From contig NZ_BBZI01000009.1 in the NCBI RefSeq assembly GCF_008974245.1, positions 434,370 through 498,369 on the forward strand: 64,000 nt of DNA, written 5' to 3'. Origin of the DNA: Streptomyces abyssomicinicus (GTDB lineage Bacteria; Actinomycetota; Actinomycetes; Streptomycetales; Streptomycetaceae). Positions within the stretch are counted from its first letter, which is position 1. Each line of letters starts with the position of its first letter. Shown here one piece after another: positions 42,978-51,590 of the stretch. Position numbers and translations under genes: made by a program. The notes below the pieces were generated by a model, which was given only the letters and a program-made list of their open reading frames with translations, was not told where the DNA came from and made no database searches.

Positions 42978-43426
42978 GGCACCAGGCTACCGGTGCGCGC
43001 GGAGCGGTCACGACCCAGTATTCCCCGGCATTCGGGTGGCGGCCGGGACCTGGGTTGTCCACAGAAATCCACACCCTGGGGGCCTGTTTATCCACAGGCT
43101 GCGGGTCGAGTCTGTGGACAACGGAGCGGATCGCTCCGAATGGGACATTCGACGTCTCGGAACCCCGGGAAATGGGGTCGGGCGGAGCAATGTTTCCCCC
43201 TTTCGAGCGAAAAGAGGACACGTCAATGAGAGTTTCCATGGAAAAGGGTGAATGAGGGTGGGTTGCCCGAAACTACGACGGAAGATCCCCGCGCGGCTGA
43301 TTCGTCGACGGCATCCCGCATTGACGACGAGTTGTCCCCAGAGTGTGGCACCGAGGCTGTGTCAGCCTGTGGACAAGTTCTGTGGATAACTCTGGTCAAG
43401 GCTTCGGTGAAGGCCCTCGGCCGGGG
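42978..43426. other. serS-pheA gap with DnaA-box cluster and A/T-rich patch
   Basis: This 449-bp gap contains no gene. DnaA boxes occur in two groups (43055-43121 and 43332-43389), flanking an A/T-richer patch (about 43185-43260) with the palindrome TTTCCATGGAAA (43233-43244) and TTTCGAGCGAAA (43201-43212). The serS promoter must also lie here. Confidence 0.75.
43055..43389. promoter_or_regulatory. DnaA-box cluster
   Basis: Five strict boxes: TTGTCCACA (43055-43063, plus), TTATCCACA (43088-43096, plus), TTGTCCACA (43113-43121, minus), TTGTCCACA (43368-43376, minus) and TTATCCACA (43381-43389, minus). TTGTCCCCA (43332-43340) is one mismatch away, and AAATCCACA (43065-43073) is weaker. All match the Streptomyces DnaA recognition sequence. 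Confidence 0.85.
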
Positions 43427-44365
43427 TCAGCCCGGGAAGCGTCCGTCCTGGCACCGGACCACCCACTCCGCGGCCTCGACGAACTCAGGGTCGGAGGTGC
43501 CCGGCAGGGATTCCCGGGCCGCCTTGAAAGAGGCGTCGGCACGCGGATAGGAGCCCAGGTAGCGCACCTTCAGGCACGAACGCTTGAGGCCCATCAGGGT
43601 TTCCGCCACCCGGCGGTCGGAGATGTGGCCCTCGGCGTCGATGGCGAAGCAGTAGTTGCCGATTCCCTCTCCGGTCGGGCGGGACTGCAGCAGCATCAGG
43701 TTGACGCCGCGCACCGCGAACTCGCCCAGCAGATCGCGCAGGCCGCCCGGGTGGTCGTCGCGCTGCCAGATCACGACCGAGGTCTTGTCCGCGCCGGTGG
43801 GTGCGGCGGGGCGGGCGGGGCGGCCGACCAGCACGAACCGGGTCTGCGCGTTCTCCGCGTCGTGGATCCCGGTCTCCAGGGGGACCAGGCCGTACCGGGC
43901 GGCGGCGAACTCTCCGGCGAAGGCCGCGTCGTACCGGCCCTCCTGCACCAGCCGGGCGCCGTCGGCGTTGGAGGCCGCGGACTCCCAGAGGGCATCCGGG
44001 AGGTGTGCCTTCATCCAGTTCCGGACCTGCGGCTGGGCGGCCGGATGCGCGGTCACCGTCTTGACGTCCTCCAGCCGGGTGCCCGGCCGGACCAGCAGGG
44101 CGAAGGCGATGGAGAGCAGGACCTCGCGGTAGATCATCAACGGCTCGCCCGCGACCAGCTCGTCCAGGGTGGTGGTGATCCCGCCCTCGACGGAGTTCTC
44201 GATCGGCACGAACGCGGCCTCGGCCTCCCCGGCGCGCACGGCGTCCAGCGCGGCCGGCACGGAGACCATGGGAAGCAGCTCCCGGGTGGCCGTCTCCGGC
44301 AGGGTGCGCAGGGCGACTTCGGTGAAGGTGCCTTCGGGGCCGAGATAGGCGTAACTCGCTGGCAT
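43427..44365 (-). CDS. pheA: prephenate dehydratase
   Basis: A 312-residue prephenate dehydratase that forms phenylpyruvate in phenylalanine synthesis. The catalytic domain has the YLGPEGTFTEVAL start, PIENSVEGG, and the catalytic TRF in NAQTRFVLVG. The ACT regulatory domain follows, with PGGLRDLLGEF and the phenylalanine-binding LQSRP (usual form ESRP). ATG 44365 gives the normal N-terminus (MPASYAYLGPEG). No chorismate mutase domain is fused, as is normal for actinobacteria. Confidence 0.97.
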   Translation of the reverse strand: MPASYAYLGPEGTFTEVALRTLPETATRELLPMVSVPAALDAVRAGEAEAAFVPIENSVEGGITTTLDELVAGEPLMIYREVLLSIAFALLVRPGTRLEDVKTVTAHPAAQPQVRNWMKAHLPDALWESAASNADGARLVQEGRYDAAFAGEFAAARYGLVPLETGIHDAENAQTRFVLVGRPARPAAPTGADKTSVVIWQRDDHPGGLRDLLGEFAVRGVNLMLLQSRPTGEGIGNYCFAIDAEGHISDRRVAETLMGLKRSCLKVRYLGSYPRADASFKAARESLPGTSDPEFVEAAEWVVRCQDGRFPG

Positions 44366-44574
44366 GCAGCCCACAGTAGTCCTCGGACGGCACCGCCCCG
44401 GCCCGGTCCGGATCGCGGACCCGCATGGCCATGGGTTCACCGACCGTCCTGTCCGCCTCCCAGGCGTCTCCCGGACGGACTTCCGGGCGTCTCCTGGACG
44501 GCCCGGCCTCCTGGACGGCGTCCCGGTCGGCCGCCTGGACGCCGTGACGACGCCTTGGCCGCGCCCCCAGGACG

Positions 44575-45861
44575 TCACCCTTCCAGGAGCGCCTGCCCCA
44601 CGTACTCGCCCTGCGACGCCCCGCCGGGTACCGCGAAGAGACCACTGGCCTCATGACGGATGAAGGCGGAAAGGGCGTCTCCGCGGTCCAGCTTGCGCTG
44701 CACCGGCACGAAGCCGCGCAGCGGATCGGCCTGCCAGCTGACGAAGAGCAGGCCGGCGTCCGGTGCGCCGTCGTCGGCGAAGCCATCGTGGTAGGAGAAC
44801 GAGCGCCGCAGCATGGCGGCGCCGCCGTTCTGATCGGGGCGGGTGATCCTGGCGTGGGCGTTCATGGGCACCACCGGTCCGCCCGAGGCGTCCGTCTTCT
44901 CCAGGTCCATCTCGGTGGTCTCGGTACCGCCGCTGAGCGGGGCCCCGTCGGACTTGCGGCGCCCTATCACCGCCTCCTGGTCACGCAGCGGAAGCTGCTC
45001 CCAGTCGTCCAGCAGCATGCGGATGCGGCGCACCACCGCGTACGAACCGTGGGCCATCCAGGCGGGTTCGCCGCCGGACGGGACGAAGACGCGCCCCTGG
45101 AAGTCCGGCTCGGCGGGCTTCGGGTTGTTGGTGCCGTCCACCTGGCCCATCAGGTTGCGGACGCTCATCGTGCGGGCGGTGGCGCCCGGCGAGCGGTTGA
45201 AGCCGCTCATGTGCCAGCGGACGCGGGCCGCCGTTCCGGCCTCCTTCTGGACGGCGCGCAGGGCGTGGAAGGCCACGGGGCCGTCGTCGGCGCCTATCTG
45301 GACCCACAGGTCACCGTTGCTGCGGGCCTTCTCCAGCCGGTCCGAGGAGAACTCGGGCAGCGGGTCCAGGGCCGCCGGGCGCTGCTTCTCCAGACCCGTC
45401 CGGGCGAAGAAGCTGTGGCCGAAGCCGAAGGTGACGGTCAGACCGGAGGGGCCCGCGTCGCGGGCCACCCCGGTGTCCTGGTGCGGGGCGGGATCCCCGG
45501 CCATCAGCCGTTCGGCCACCGCGGACCAACGCCGGAGCAGTGCGGCGGCCTCCGTGCGACCCCCGCCCGGAGCGAGGTCGAAGGCGACCAGGTGGCCGTG
45601 CGCCTGGGCCGCCTGGAGGATGCCCGGCTGATGTTTCACGTGAAACTTTGCCCGGTTCGTCCCCAGGGAGCTCAGCAGGGCCGCGGGGGCGTGGTCTCCC
45701 GCGGCCCCCGCGGCCGCCGTGTGCCCGGCCGCGTAGCCGGCTGCCGCGCCGCCAACACCCAGCGCCAGGCCGGTGGCACCGGCCGTGCCGAGCAGGCGCC
45801 GACGCGAGACGGTGCGGGCGGGTTCCTCGGTGGAGGCAGGGTCGTGCATCAGGTCGTGCAT
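44575..45861 (-). CDS. dtpA: Tat-secreted dye-decolourising heme peroxidase DtpA
   Basis: A 428-residue DyP-type peroxidase. The N-terminus has a twin-arginine signal (SRRRLLGTAGATGLALG), and the DyP signature GQVDGTNNP holds the distal Asp. The proximal heme His should lie in the C-terminal half. In S. lividans DtpA works with Sco and ECuC to mature the copper oxidase GlxA, and the neighbours here are the same. It starts only 7 bp after the CopC-CopD gene stop. A perfect parS site lies inside it and encodes FHVK. Confidence 0.9.
   Translation of the reverse strand: MHDLMHDPASTEEPARTVSRRRLLGTAGATGLALGVGGAAAGYAAGHTAAAGAAGDHAPAALLSSLGTNRAKFHVKHQPGILQAAQAHGHLVAFDLAPGGGRTEAAALLRRWSAVAERLMAGDPAPHQDTGVARDAGPSGLTVTFGFGHSFFARTGLEKQRPAALDPLPEFSSDRLEKARSNGDLWVQIGADDGPVAFHALRAVQKEAGTAARVRWHMSGFNRSPGATARTMSVRNLMGQVDGTNNPKPAEPDFQGRVFVPSGGEPAWMAHGSYAVVRRIRMLLDDWEQLPLRDQEAVIGRRKSDGAPLSGGTETTEMDLEKTDASGGPVVPMNAHARITRPDQNGGAAMLRRSFSYHDGFADDGAPDAGLLFVSWQADPLRGFVPVQRKLDRGDALSAFIRHEASGLFAVPGGASQGEYVGQALLEG
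45633..45646. other. parS site (perfect) inside the dtpA coding sequence
   Basis: GTTTCACGTGAAAC lies within dtpA, in the part encoding the linker after the Tat signal, around residue 74. Confidence 0.92.
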
Positions 45862-45868
45862 CTGAACG

Positions 45869-48229
45869 TCAGCCGATCTTTACGTTCTTGTGGACGGTCG
45901 CTTGGTCGATGTCGGAGGTCCGTACGGTGACCGAGACCTTCCAGTCACCCGCGATGGGCACCTGGAGGCTTCCGGCGTACCAGTGACCGGGGGCGGCATG
46001 CACCGGCGCGGCAGGCAGCGGGCCCAGGTCCTTGGCCTCCAGGGTCAGTGCCACGTTGATCTCCGGGAGGTCGTACGGAGCACCCTGCGGGTCCTCGGCG
46101 AAGATGTGCACGGAGTTGTCGCCGACCCGGCCGGGCTCGAACTCCAGGCGCACCGCGCCCTTGCCGTTGGGGCCGCCGGTGTCGAAGGGCAGCTCCAGGG
46201 TGACGGGGCCCGTCGTGATCGCCGGGAGCGAGGTGGCCGCCGCCCGGGCCTCCCGTTCGGTGCGTCCGGGCTCGCTGCCGGTCAGTGCGGTGGTGACGGC
46301 CAGGACGAGGACGGCGATGACGGCCTCGGTGAGCACCGAGCGGCGCAGCCCGGCCCGCGGGGCGTCGGCGTCACGTTCCTTGCGGCGGCGGGCGGCATCG
46401 ACCGCTGCGCGCTGCCGGGCCAGCTGTGCGGCACGGCGCGGGTCGCCGGGTTCGTCGCCACCGCCCGTGCTCTGGGCGGGGACCGCACCTGCCAGGTGGG
46501 CCACAGCGGCGGCCGCACCGGCGGATCCGACGGCTGCCGCGGCGCTCGCGGCGCCGACGGACCCCATGGTGCTCGTGGACCCCAGTTCGGTCGCGGCATC
46601 CCCGGCCTCGGCCTTGGTGCCGGTCTCGGCCTTGGCCCCCGCCTCGGCCTTGTCCCCGGCCCGGACACCGGCCCCGGTGTCCGCAGCCGAGGCCTCACCG
46701 GCGGCACCCGCGGCGGCGCCCGCCGTGGTGCCGCCGGTGCCGGAGGTCGTCCCGCCGTCCGCCGTGGGACCCGCTCCCGTGCGGTCCGAAGCCGCGGTCG
46801 GTCCGCCGGGGCCCGTCGCAGCCCCGACGGCCTCGCCTGCGGAGGTCCGGCTCCCGGCAGCCGCCGACGTGCCGACCGTGGCGTCGGCCTCGGCGGCCGG
46901 CGCGGTACCGGCGGCGGTCACCGCACCGCTCGCGTCCGGTTCCGCACCGGCGGGCGCGCCGTCCGCCGTCGCGTCGCCGAGCCGCTGGGTCCACCGGCGG
47001 GATATCCACGCGACGCCCACCAGGACGGCGATCAGGCCTCCCTTGACGATCAGCAGCCGGCCGTACGACGTGCCCGTGAGGGCGTCCCACGAGCCGACCT
47101 GCCGCCAGGACTGGTAGAGGCCGGTGACCGCCAGCGCCGCCACCGAGGCGAAGGCCACCCGGGAGAACCGGGTTACCGCCCGGCGATCCACCGCGTCCTG
47201 CCCGGATCCCCGGTACAAGCTCACCAGCAGGGCCGCCAGCCCGCCCAGCCACAGGGCCACGGCCAGCAGGTGGACCACGTCCACCGGCATCGCGATCCCC
47301 GGCTGGAGCCCCGCGGAGGCGTGTTCCGAGAGGGCCCAGGTGGCCGCGAGGCCCGCGGAGACGACCACACCGCCCAGTGCCAGCCCGAACGACAGGTCCC
47401 GCTTCTCCTCGCCGTCCGCCCGCCGCTGGTAGGTGCCGAACAGCACCGCCACGAAGAGCGCGGCCACCGCGAGCAGCAGCAGCCGGCACACCAGTGCCGC
47501 ACCCGTACGGCTCTGCAGGACCTCCGCGAGCCGGCCCATGTCGAGGACGTCGCCCACCTTGCCGGAGCCGATGTACGCACCCCGCAGAAGCAGCAGCGCC
47601 AGGGTTCCCGTGGTCAGCGCCAGCCAGCCGCCGACGACCAGCCGCTGCAGTGCGCGGACCCCGGCGCCCCGCTGCCAGCAGACCAGCACGAACGCCGCGC
47701 CGCCCACCAGCACCGTGAACCCGGCGTAGGAGACGTACCGCGCGACGCCGTAGAGCGTGCCGACGACCCCGCCGCCCGCGGTCTCCTCCGGAACGGTCAC
47801 CGAGGTCTTGGAGGGCGCGCCCACCGAGAAGGTGTACGCGCCGGAGACGGGGTGGCTGTCCTCCGAGACCACCTGGTAGGCCACCGTGAAGGTGCCCTCC
47901 GGCAGCCCCGGCGTCAGTTCCGCCGTGAGCGTGGTCCCCTCGACCGAGGGCGCCTTGCCGGTGTCGACGCGGTTGCCCTTGGGGTCGAGCACCCGGAGGG
48001 AGTCGGCGGAGACGGCGACCTTCTCGGAGAAGGTGAGCGTCACCTGCTCGGGGGCCTGCTCGACCACCGCTCCCTGCTGGGGGTCGCTGCCGGTGAGCGC
48101 GGCGTGCGCGGACGCCGGACCGGCCCCGGCCAGCATCAGCGCGGCCACGGCGAGCAGCAGCAGTGCCAGGACACGAGCGGTCCGCGTACTCGCGGCGGTT
48201 GCGGCGCGGGGTGCGATGGTCGGCGTCAC
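45869..48229 (-). CDS. CopC-CopD fusion with extra C-terminal YtkA-like domain
   Basis: A 786-residue copper protein. After a signal peptide comes a CopC domain starting at the copper ligand His (AHAALTGSDPQQGA) with the second His pair in SEDSHPVSGAY. A CopD membrane part with about eight helices follows (residues about 155-410). Next is a low-complexity Ala/Gly/Thr linker (about 415-610), one more helix (about 640-660), and a beta-rich C-terminal domain like YtkA/FixH (ending VHKNVKIG). CopC-CopD fusions are known in actinobacteria; the third domain is less usual. It imports or handles copper for the enzymes of this cluster. Confidence 0.88.
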   Translation of the reverse strand: MTPTIAPRAATAASTRTARVLALLLLAVAALMLAGAGPASAHAALTGSDPQQGAVVEQAPEQVTLTFSEKVAVSADSLRVLDPKGNRVDTGKAPSVEGTTLTAELTPGLPEGTFTVAYQVVSEDSHPVSGAYTFSVGAPSKTSVTVPEETAGGGVVGTLYGVARYVSYAGFTVLVGGAAFVLVCWQRGAGVRALQRLVVGGWLALTTGTLALLLLRGAYIGSGKVGDVLDMGRLAEVLQSRTGAALVCRLLLLAVAALFVAVLFGTYQRRADGEEKRDLSFGLALGGVVVSAGLAATWALSEHASAGLQPGIAMPVDVVHLLAVALWLGGLAALLVSLYRGSGQDAVDRRAVTRFSRVAFASVAALAVTGLYQSWRQVGSWDALTGTSYGRLLIVKGGLIAVLVGVAWISRRWTQRLGDATADGAPAGAEPDASGAVTAAGTAPAAEADATVGTSAAAGSRTSAGEAVGAATGPGGPTAASDRTGAGPTADGGTTSGTGGTTAGAAAGAAGEASAADTGAGVRAGDKAEAGAKAETGTKAEAGDAATELGSTSTMGSVGAASAAAAVGSAGAAAAVAHLAGAVPAQSTGGGDEPGDPRRAAQLARQRAAVDAARRRKERDADAPRAGLRRSVLTEAVIAVLVLAVTTALTGSEPGRTEREARAAATSLPAITTGPVTLELPFDTGGPNGKGAVRLEFEPGRVGDNSVHIFAEDPQGAPYDLPEINVALTLEAKDLGPLPAAPVHAAPGHWYAGSLQVPIAGDWKVSVTVRTSDIDQATVHKNVKIG

Positions 48230-48241
48230 GGTGGTCCCTCC

Positions 48242-48739
48242 CTAGTGCCGTTGGTGCGACGGTGTGTAGGTGGCCGACTCGACCGGCATCTCGACGGTGA
48301 CCGGATCGGCGTCCTCGAAGCGGAGCTCGACGGTGACCGTCTCGCCCTCCATGGGCCTGCGGGTCAGGCCCTCGAACATCAGGTGGGTGGCGCCGGACTC
48401 GAGCGTCAGCCGCCCGTCGGCGGGCACGTCGACGGAGTCCGTCGGGCGCATCGCCCCGTCCACCGTCTCGTGGACGGTGACCGAGGCGGCCAGGTCGCTG
48501 GAGACGCCGGTCAGCTCGGCCGGCCGGTCCCCCTCGTTGACCACGGTCAGGAAACCGGCGGCCAGCGAGTCGGAGACCGGCTGGGGCATGTAGGCGTCCC
48601 GCACCGACAGCTCGGGCCCGTCCGGCCCGCCGCAGGCGGCGAGCGGCAGGGCGAGCACGGCGACGACGGCGGACGTCAGGCGCCCACGGCCCCGGCGCGC
48701 CCGGGCCGTACGGGCGCGCCCCCGGTCCGGTCCGCTCAC
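48242..48739 (-). CDS. ecuC: PCuAC-type periplasmic copper chaperone (ECuC)
   Basis: A 165-residue lipoprotein: a lipobox-like LAACGG follows a hydrophobic stretch, then a PCuAC domain with the copper motif His-x-x-x-x-x-x-Met (HETVDGAM) and the later HLM. Such proteins hold Cu(I) outside the membrane and pass it to Sco or to cytochrome oxidase. Its start overlaps the stop of the sco gene by four bases. It corresponds to ECuC of S. lividans. Confidence 0.87.
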   Translation of the reverse strand: MSGPDRGRARTARARRGRGRLTSAVVAVLALPLAACGGPDGPELSVRDAYMPQPVSDSLAAGFLTVVNEGDRPAELTGVSSDLAASVTVHETVDGAMRPTDSVDVPADGRLTLESGATHLMFEGLTRRPMEGETVTVELRFEDADPVTVEMPVESATYTPSHQRH

Positions 48740-49389
48740 GGCTTCTCGCCCTTGATCAGCGCGGGCAGGTCCGCGGTGTAGTCGTCGACGGTGGTGTCCT
48801 CGCCGTAGAGGACGTACCCCTGGTCGGTCTTGGGGGAGAAGGCGACGACCTGGGTGCCGTGGGTGGAGACGACGGTGCCGTCCTTCTCCTTCACCGGCTC
48901 CTCGATGGTGATGCCCAGGGTGCGGGCGCCGGCCTGGATGGTGGCGAAGTCGCCGGTCAGGCCGATGATGTCGGTGTCGATGCCCTTGAGCCAGGCGCCG
49001 AGCTCCCCGGCGGTGTCCCGCTCGGGGTCGGTGGTGACGAAGACGATCCGCAGGTCGTCCTGCTGCTCCTCGGGAAGCTGCTTCTTGGCCACGGCGAGGT
49101 TGTTCATGGTCAGCGGGCAGACGTCGGGGCAGTTGGTGTAGCCGAAGTAGATCAGCGTCGGCCTGCCCTGTGTCTGCTCGCGGAGGTCGAACTCCTTGCC
49201 GTGGGTGTCGGTGAGCACCAGGTCGGGCTTCTCGAACGGCGTGTCGAGCACGGTGGCCGCCTTGTCGTCGGGCGTCACCTCGGTCACCGCGGTACCCGGC
49301 TTGTCGGGAGCGGGCTCACCGGACGTGCAGGCGGAGAGCGTGAAGGCGGCGGCGAGCAGGGCGGCCGCGGTGCAGATCTTGTTGCGCAT
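48736..49389 (-). CDS. sco: Sco1/SenC copper metallochaperone
   Basis: A 217-residue thioredoxin-fold lipoprotein. The lipobox is LSACTSG, and the copper site is the CxxxC in FGYTNCPDVCPLTMNNL together with a His near the end of the domain (THGTQV). Sco proteins load CuA in cytochrome oxidase; in S. lividans Sco also acts upstream of GlxA and development. It is translationally coupled to the downstream ecuC gene. Confidence 0.92.
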   Translation of the reverse strand: MRNKICTAAALLAAAFTLSACTSGEPAPDKPGTAVTEVTPDDKAATVLDTPFEKPDLVLTDTHGKEFDLREQTQGRPTLIYFGYTNCPDVCPLTMNNLAVAKKQLPEEQQDDLRIVFVTTDPERDTAGELGAWLKGIDTDIIGLTGDFATIQAGARTLGITIEEPVKEKDGTVVSTHGTQVVAFSPKTDQGYVLYGEDTTVDDYTADLPALIKGEKP

Positions 49390-49479
49390 GGAGTTTCGTG
49401 TCCCAGGGGGGTGGACCCGGCCGTCGCCGGGACGCGTCAGGACGCGTCCCGGCGACGGCCGTAGGGCTGGATGGGTCGG

Positions 49480-50220
49480 TCAGGCGGTACGGCGACGGGC
49501 GAGGACGCCGAAGGCGACACCGGCCACGCCGATCACGATGCCCACCACGCCGAGCACCCGGGCCGCGGTGTCCGTGGCGCCGGCGGCACTCTCGTGGACG
49601 TCGTCCTCGTGGGCCTCCTCCGCGTTCTTGCCGGAGGCCGCGGAGTCGTCGTCCTTGGCGGTGCCGTGCCCGTTCTCGGCCGCGGCGGAGAGCTGCAGCA
49701 CCGGGGCGGGCTTCTCAGGCTCCTCCTCGCCCTCCTGGAGCTCGATCCAGCGTACGACCTCGCCGTTCGAGTACGTCTGCAGCGACTTGAAGACGAGTTC
49801 GTCGGAGTCCTCGGGCAGCGGGCCGACCGAGACCGGGAACTTCTGGAAGAAGCCGGGCTGGATGCCGCCCTTCTTCTCGTCCTCGGCGGTCCAGACGATC
49901 TTGGTGATGGCCTCGTCGACCTTGCGGCCGTGCAGGTCGAGCGGCTTGTCGAGCTTGCTCCTGGTCACCTCGACGTCCCAGCCCTGGACCGGCTGGGGCA
50001 TCACTGACGCCAGCGGGTGGTCGGCCGGGAAGTTGACCTCGAGCTTGGTGGTCGAGGCGTTGTCCCGCTCGTTGGGGACCTTGAAGGCCACGGTGGCGTA
50101 GCCACCCTTGGCCGCGGCGCCCTCCGGCTGCACGCTGACGTGCGCGAAGGACGGGGAGGACAGGAGCAGGACGGACGCGCCGGCCGCGGCGAGGGCGGCG
50201 GCGATTCGGGTTGCCTTCAT
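49480..50220 (-). CDS. YcnI family (DUF1775) copper-binding membrane protein
   Basis: A 246-residue protein with a signal peptide ending before the mature N-terminal His (FAHVSVQPEGA), the YcnI beta-sandwich domain, an acidic low-complexity stretch and a C-terminal helix with RRR anchor. YcnI from Bacillus binds Cu(II) through the N-terminal His and a Trp; both are plausible here (His at mature position 1, Trp in VQGWDVEV). ATG 50220 is chosen since GGAG lies six bases upstream. It is next to sco but separated by 90 bp. Confidence 0.88.
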   Translation of the reverse strand: MKATRIAAALAAAGASVLLLSSPSFAHVSVQPEGAAAKGGYATVAFKVPNERDNASTTKLEVNFPADHPLASVMPQPVQGWDVEVTRSKLDKPLDLHGRKVDEAITKIVWTAEDEKKGGIQPGFFQKFPVSVGPLPEDSDELVFKSLQTYSNGEVVRWIELQEGEEEPEKPAPVLQLSAAAENGHGTAKDDDSAASGKNAEEAHEDDVHESAAGATDTAARVLGVVGIVIGVAGVAFGVLARRRTA

Positions 50221-50330
50221 GGGGGACTCCACTTCCGGATGTCACACGGGGATTCGGTCGGACGGCGCGCGGGCGCGCCGGGCCGCGCGACGGCGGCGTC
50301 CGGTCCGGTTCCGGTGGTGCGGAAGGGCAG

Positions 50331-50357
50331 GCCCTTCAGGCCCTTCAGGCCCTTCAG
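50331..50357. repeat. 9-bp tandem repeat upstream of the YcnI gene
   Basis: Three exact copies of GCCCTTCAG (50331-50339, 50340-50348, 50349-50357) occur in the gap between the YcnI gene and the next membrane protein gene. Confidence 0.9.
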
Positions 50358-50483
50358 GCGCTGAGGCCCGTCAGGTCGTCAGGTCCTGATAGACCTCAAG
50401 GGTCCGGGTGCCCGTGGTCCCGGCGGATCCAGGGATCCAAGCGGACCGGGCGGGACCCGGCGGAAGACGGAGAGGACGTCGCG

Positions 50484-51410
50484 TCAGGCGGCGAGAGCGA
50501 AGACGTGCGCGCGGGCGGGCGGGCCGCGCCTGATCACCGTGTGCAGGAGAGGCGCCGTCGGCGGCGCCGGTACGTCGCCGAAGGCGGCGCGCGGCACGGC
50601 CGGCAGACGCCCGGGAGTCCCGGGCAGCCCCGCGCACAGCGCCCGCGCCAGTGTCAGGGCGCTGCGCAGCGGGCGCAGCACCGCCGGGGCGTCGGCGGGG
50701 TCCTGTCCGGCGAGCCGTACCAGCCGGAGCAGCGCCAGGTCGCCCCGGCGCAGCAGCCAGCCCGCCGCCAGCCCGGCGAGGGCGTGGCCCAGCAGCATCG
50801 GCAGCGACGGGAGCACGGCGAGCCAGGCGTCGGCGGAGGCCGCGTGTCCGTGGGCGGGGGAACCGCCCCCGGCCGCGACGGTGCCCGCCCGCCCGAAATC
50901 CGTGAGGTCGATGCCGACGCCGGCGTCGACCAGTATCTGCCGGGCCTGCTCCGCGTTCAGCAGGTGCGCCCCGCAGACGAACTGCGAGGCCCGCGCCATC
51001 AGGGCGGCGTCGGAGACGCCGGTCCCGTCCGCTCCGGCACCCGCGGGGGCGTGGGCCACGGCGGCCGCCACGGCCTGCGGGCCCAGGACGAAGAGGGTGT
51101 GCAGCACCAACTGGCAGGCGATCAGCAGTCCGGCGATCCCGGGCAGCGACCGGCTGCGCCCGGCGAGCGGCAGGGCCGCGGCCAGGACGACGACGAAGCC
51201 CGCGACCCAGGTCCACCAGGGCGGCACGGCGGGGTGCGCGGCCGCGGCGGCCACGGAGGCCGCTGCGGCGGGCACCGAGGGCACCGAGGACGAGGACGCG
51301 AGAACGTGGCCCCCGCCGGCCAGCACGACGCAGACCGCGGCGAAGGCCGCGGCCCGCGGATACCGGAGCGAGTCTCCGGTGTGCACCGTGCGCTGGTGGA
51401 GGGCAGTCAT
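50484..51410 (-). CDS. hypothetical integral membrane protein
   Basis: A 308-residue protein with about six hydrophobic helices, Ala/Leu rich, with GLLIACQLVLHTLFVLG and PSLPMLLGHALAGLAAGWLL as clear membrane segments. The C-terminal third is basic and Pro-rich. It is adjacent to the copper cluster on the same strand and may belong to it, but no metal motif beyond a few His residues is evident. I recognise no family. Confidence 0.72.
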   Translation of the reverse strand: MTALHQRTVHTGDSLRYPRAAAFAAVCVVLAGGGHVLASSSSVPSVPAAAASVAAAAAHPAVPPWWTWVAGFVVVLAAALPLAGRSRSLPGIAGLLIACQLVLHTLFVLGPQAVAAAVAHAPAGAGADGTGVSDAALMARASQFVCGAHLLNAEQARQILVDAGVGIDLTDFGRAGTVAAGGGSPAHGHAASADAWLAVLPSLPMLLGHALAGLAAGWLLRRGDLALLRLVRLAGQDPADAPAVLRPLRSALTLARALCAGLPGTPGRLPAVPRAAFGDVPAPPTAPLLHTVIRRGPPARAHVFALAA

Positions 51411-51590
51411 GGCCGCCCCATCATCCCACTGGTCCCTTCCTCATCCCAGACCAGGTCCGTAATGCGCCGAGTACTGCCGTATGGTCCGCCGCCGTATGGG
51501 CGTTCTCACGTCAACCGAGCGCTTACGCGGACGCAGCGAGGGCAATACGTAACGGTATGTCGAGCCGAGCCGCGGCCTGGAGGCAGGAGC

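Noticed and set aside
43055..43389. Possible oriC
   Set aside because: The Streptomyces oriC lies between dnaA and dnaN and has about twenty boxes. Here there are six, without dnaA or dnaN.
45890..48781. 963-codon plus-strand frame over the CopC-CopD gene
   Set aside because: Shadow; Gly/Arg-rich with no motif, while the minus strand encodes a clear copper protein.
50211..51590. Long 5' extension of the RsbW-like gene
   Set aside because: Overlaps the opposite-strand membrane protein, and its composition is a shadow. The real start is ATG 51591 with its own ribosome binding site.
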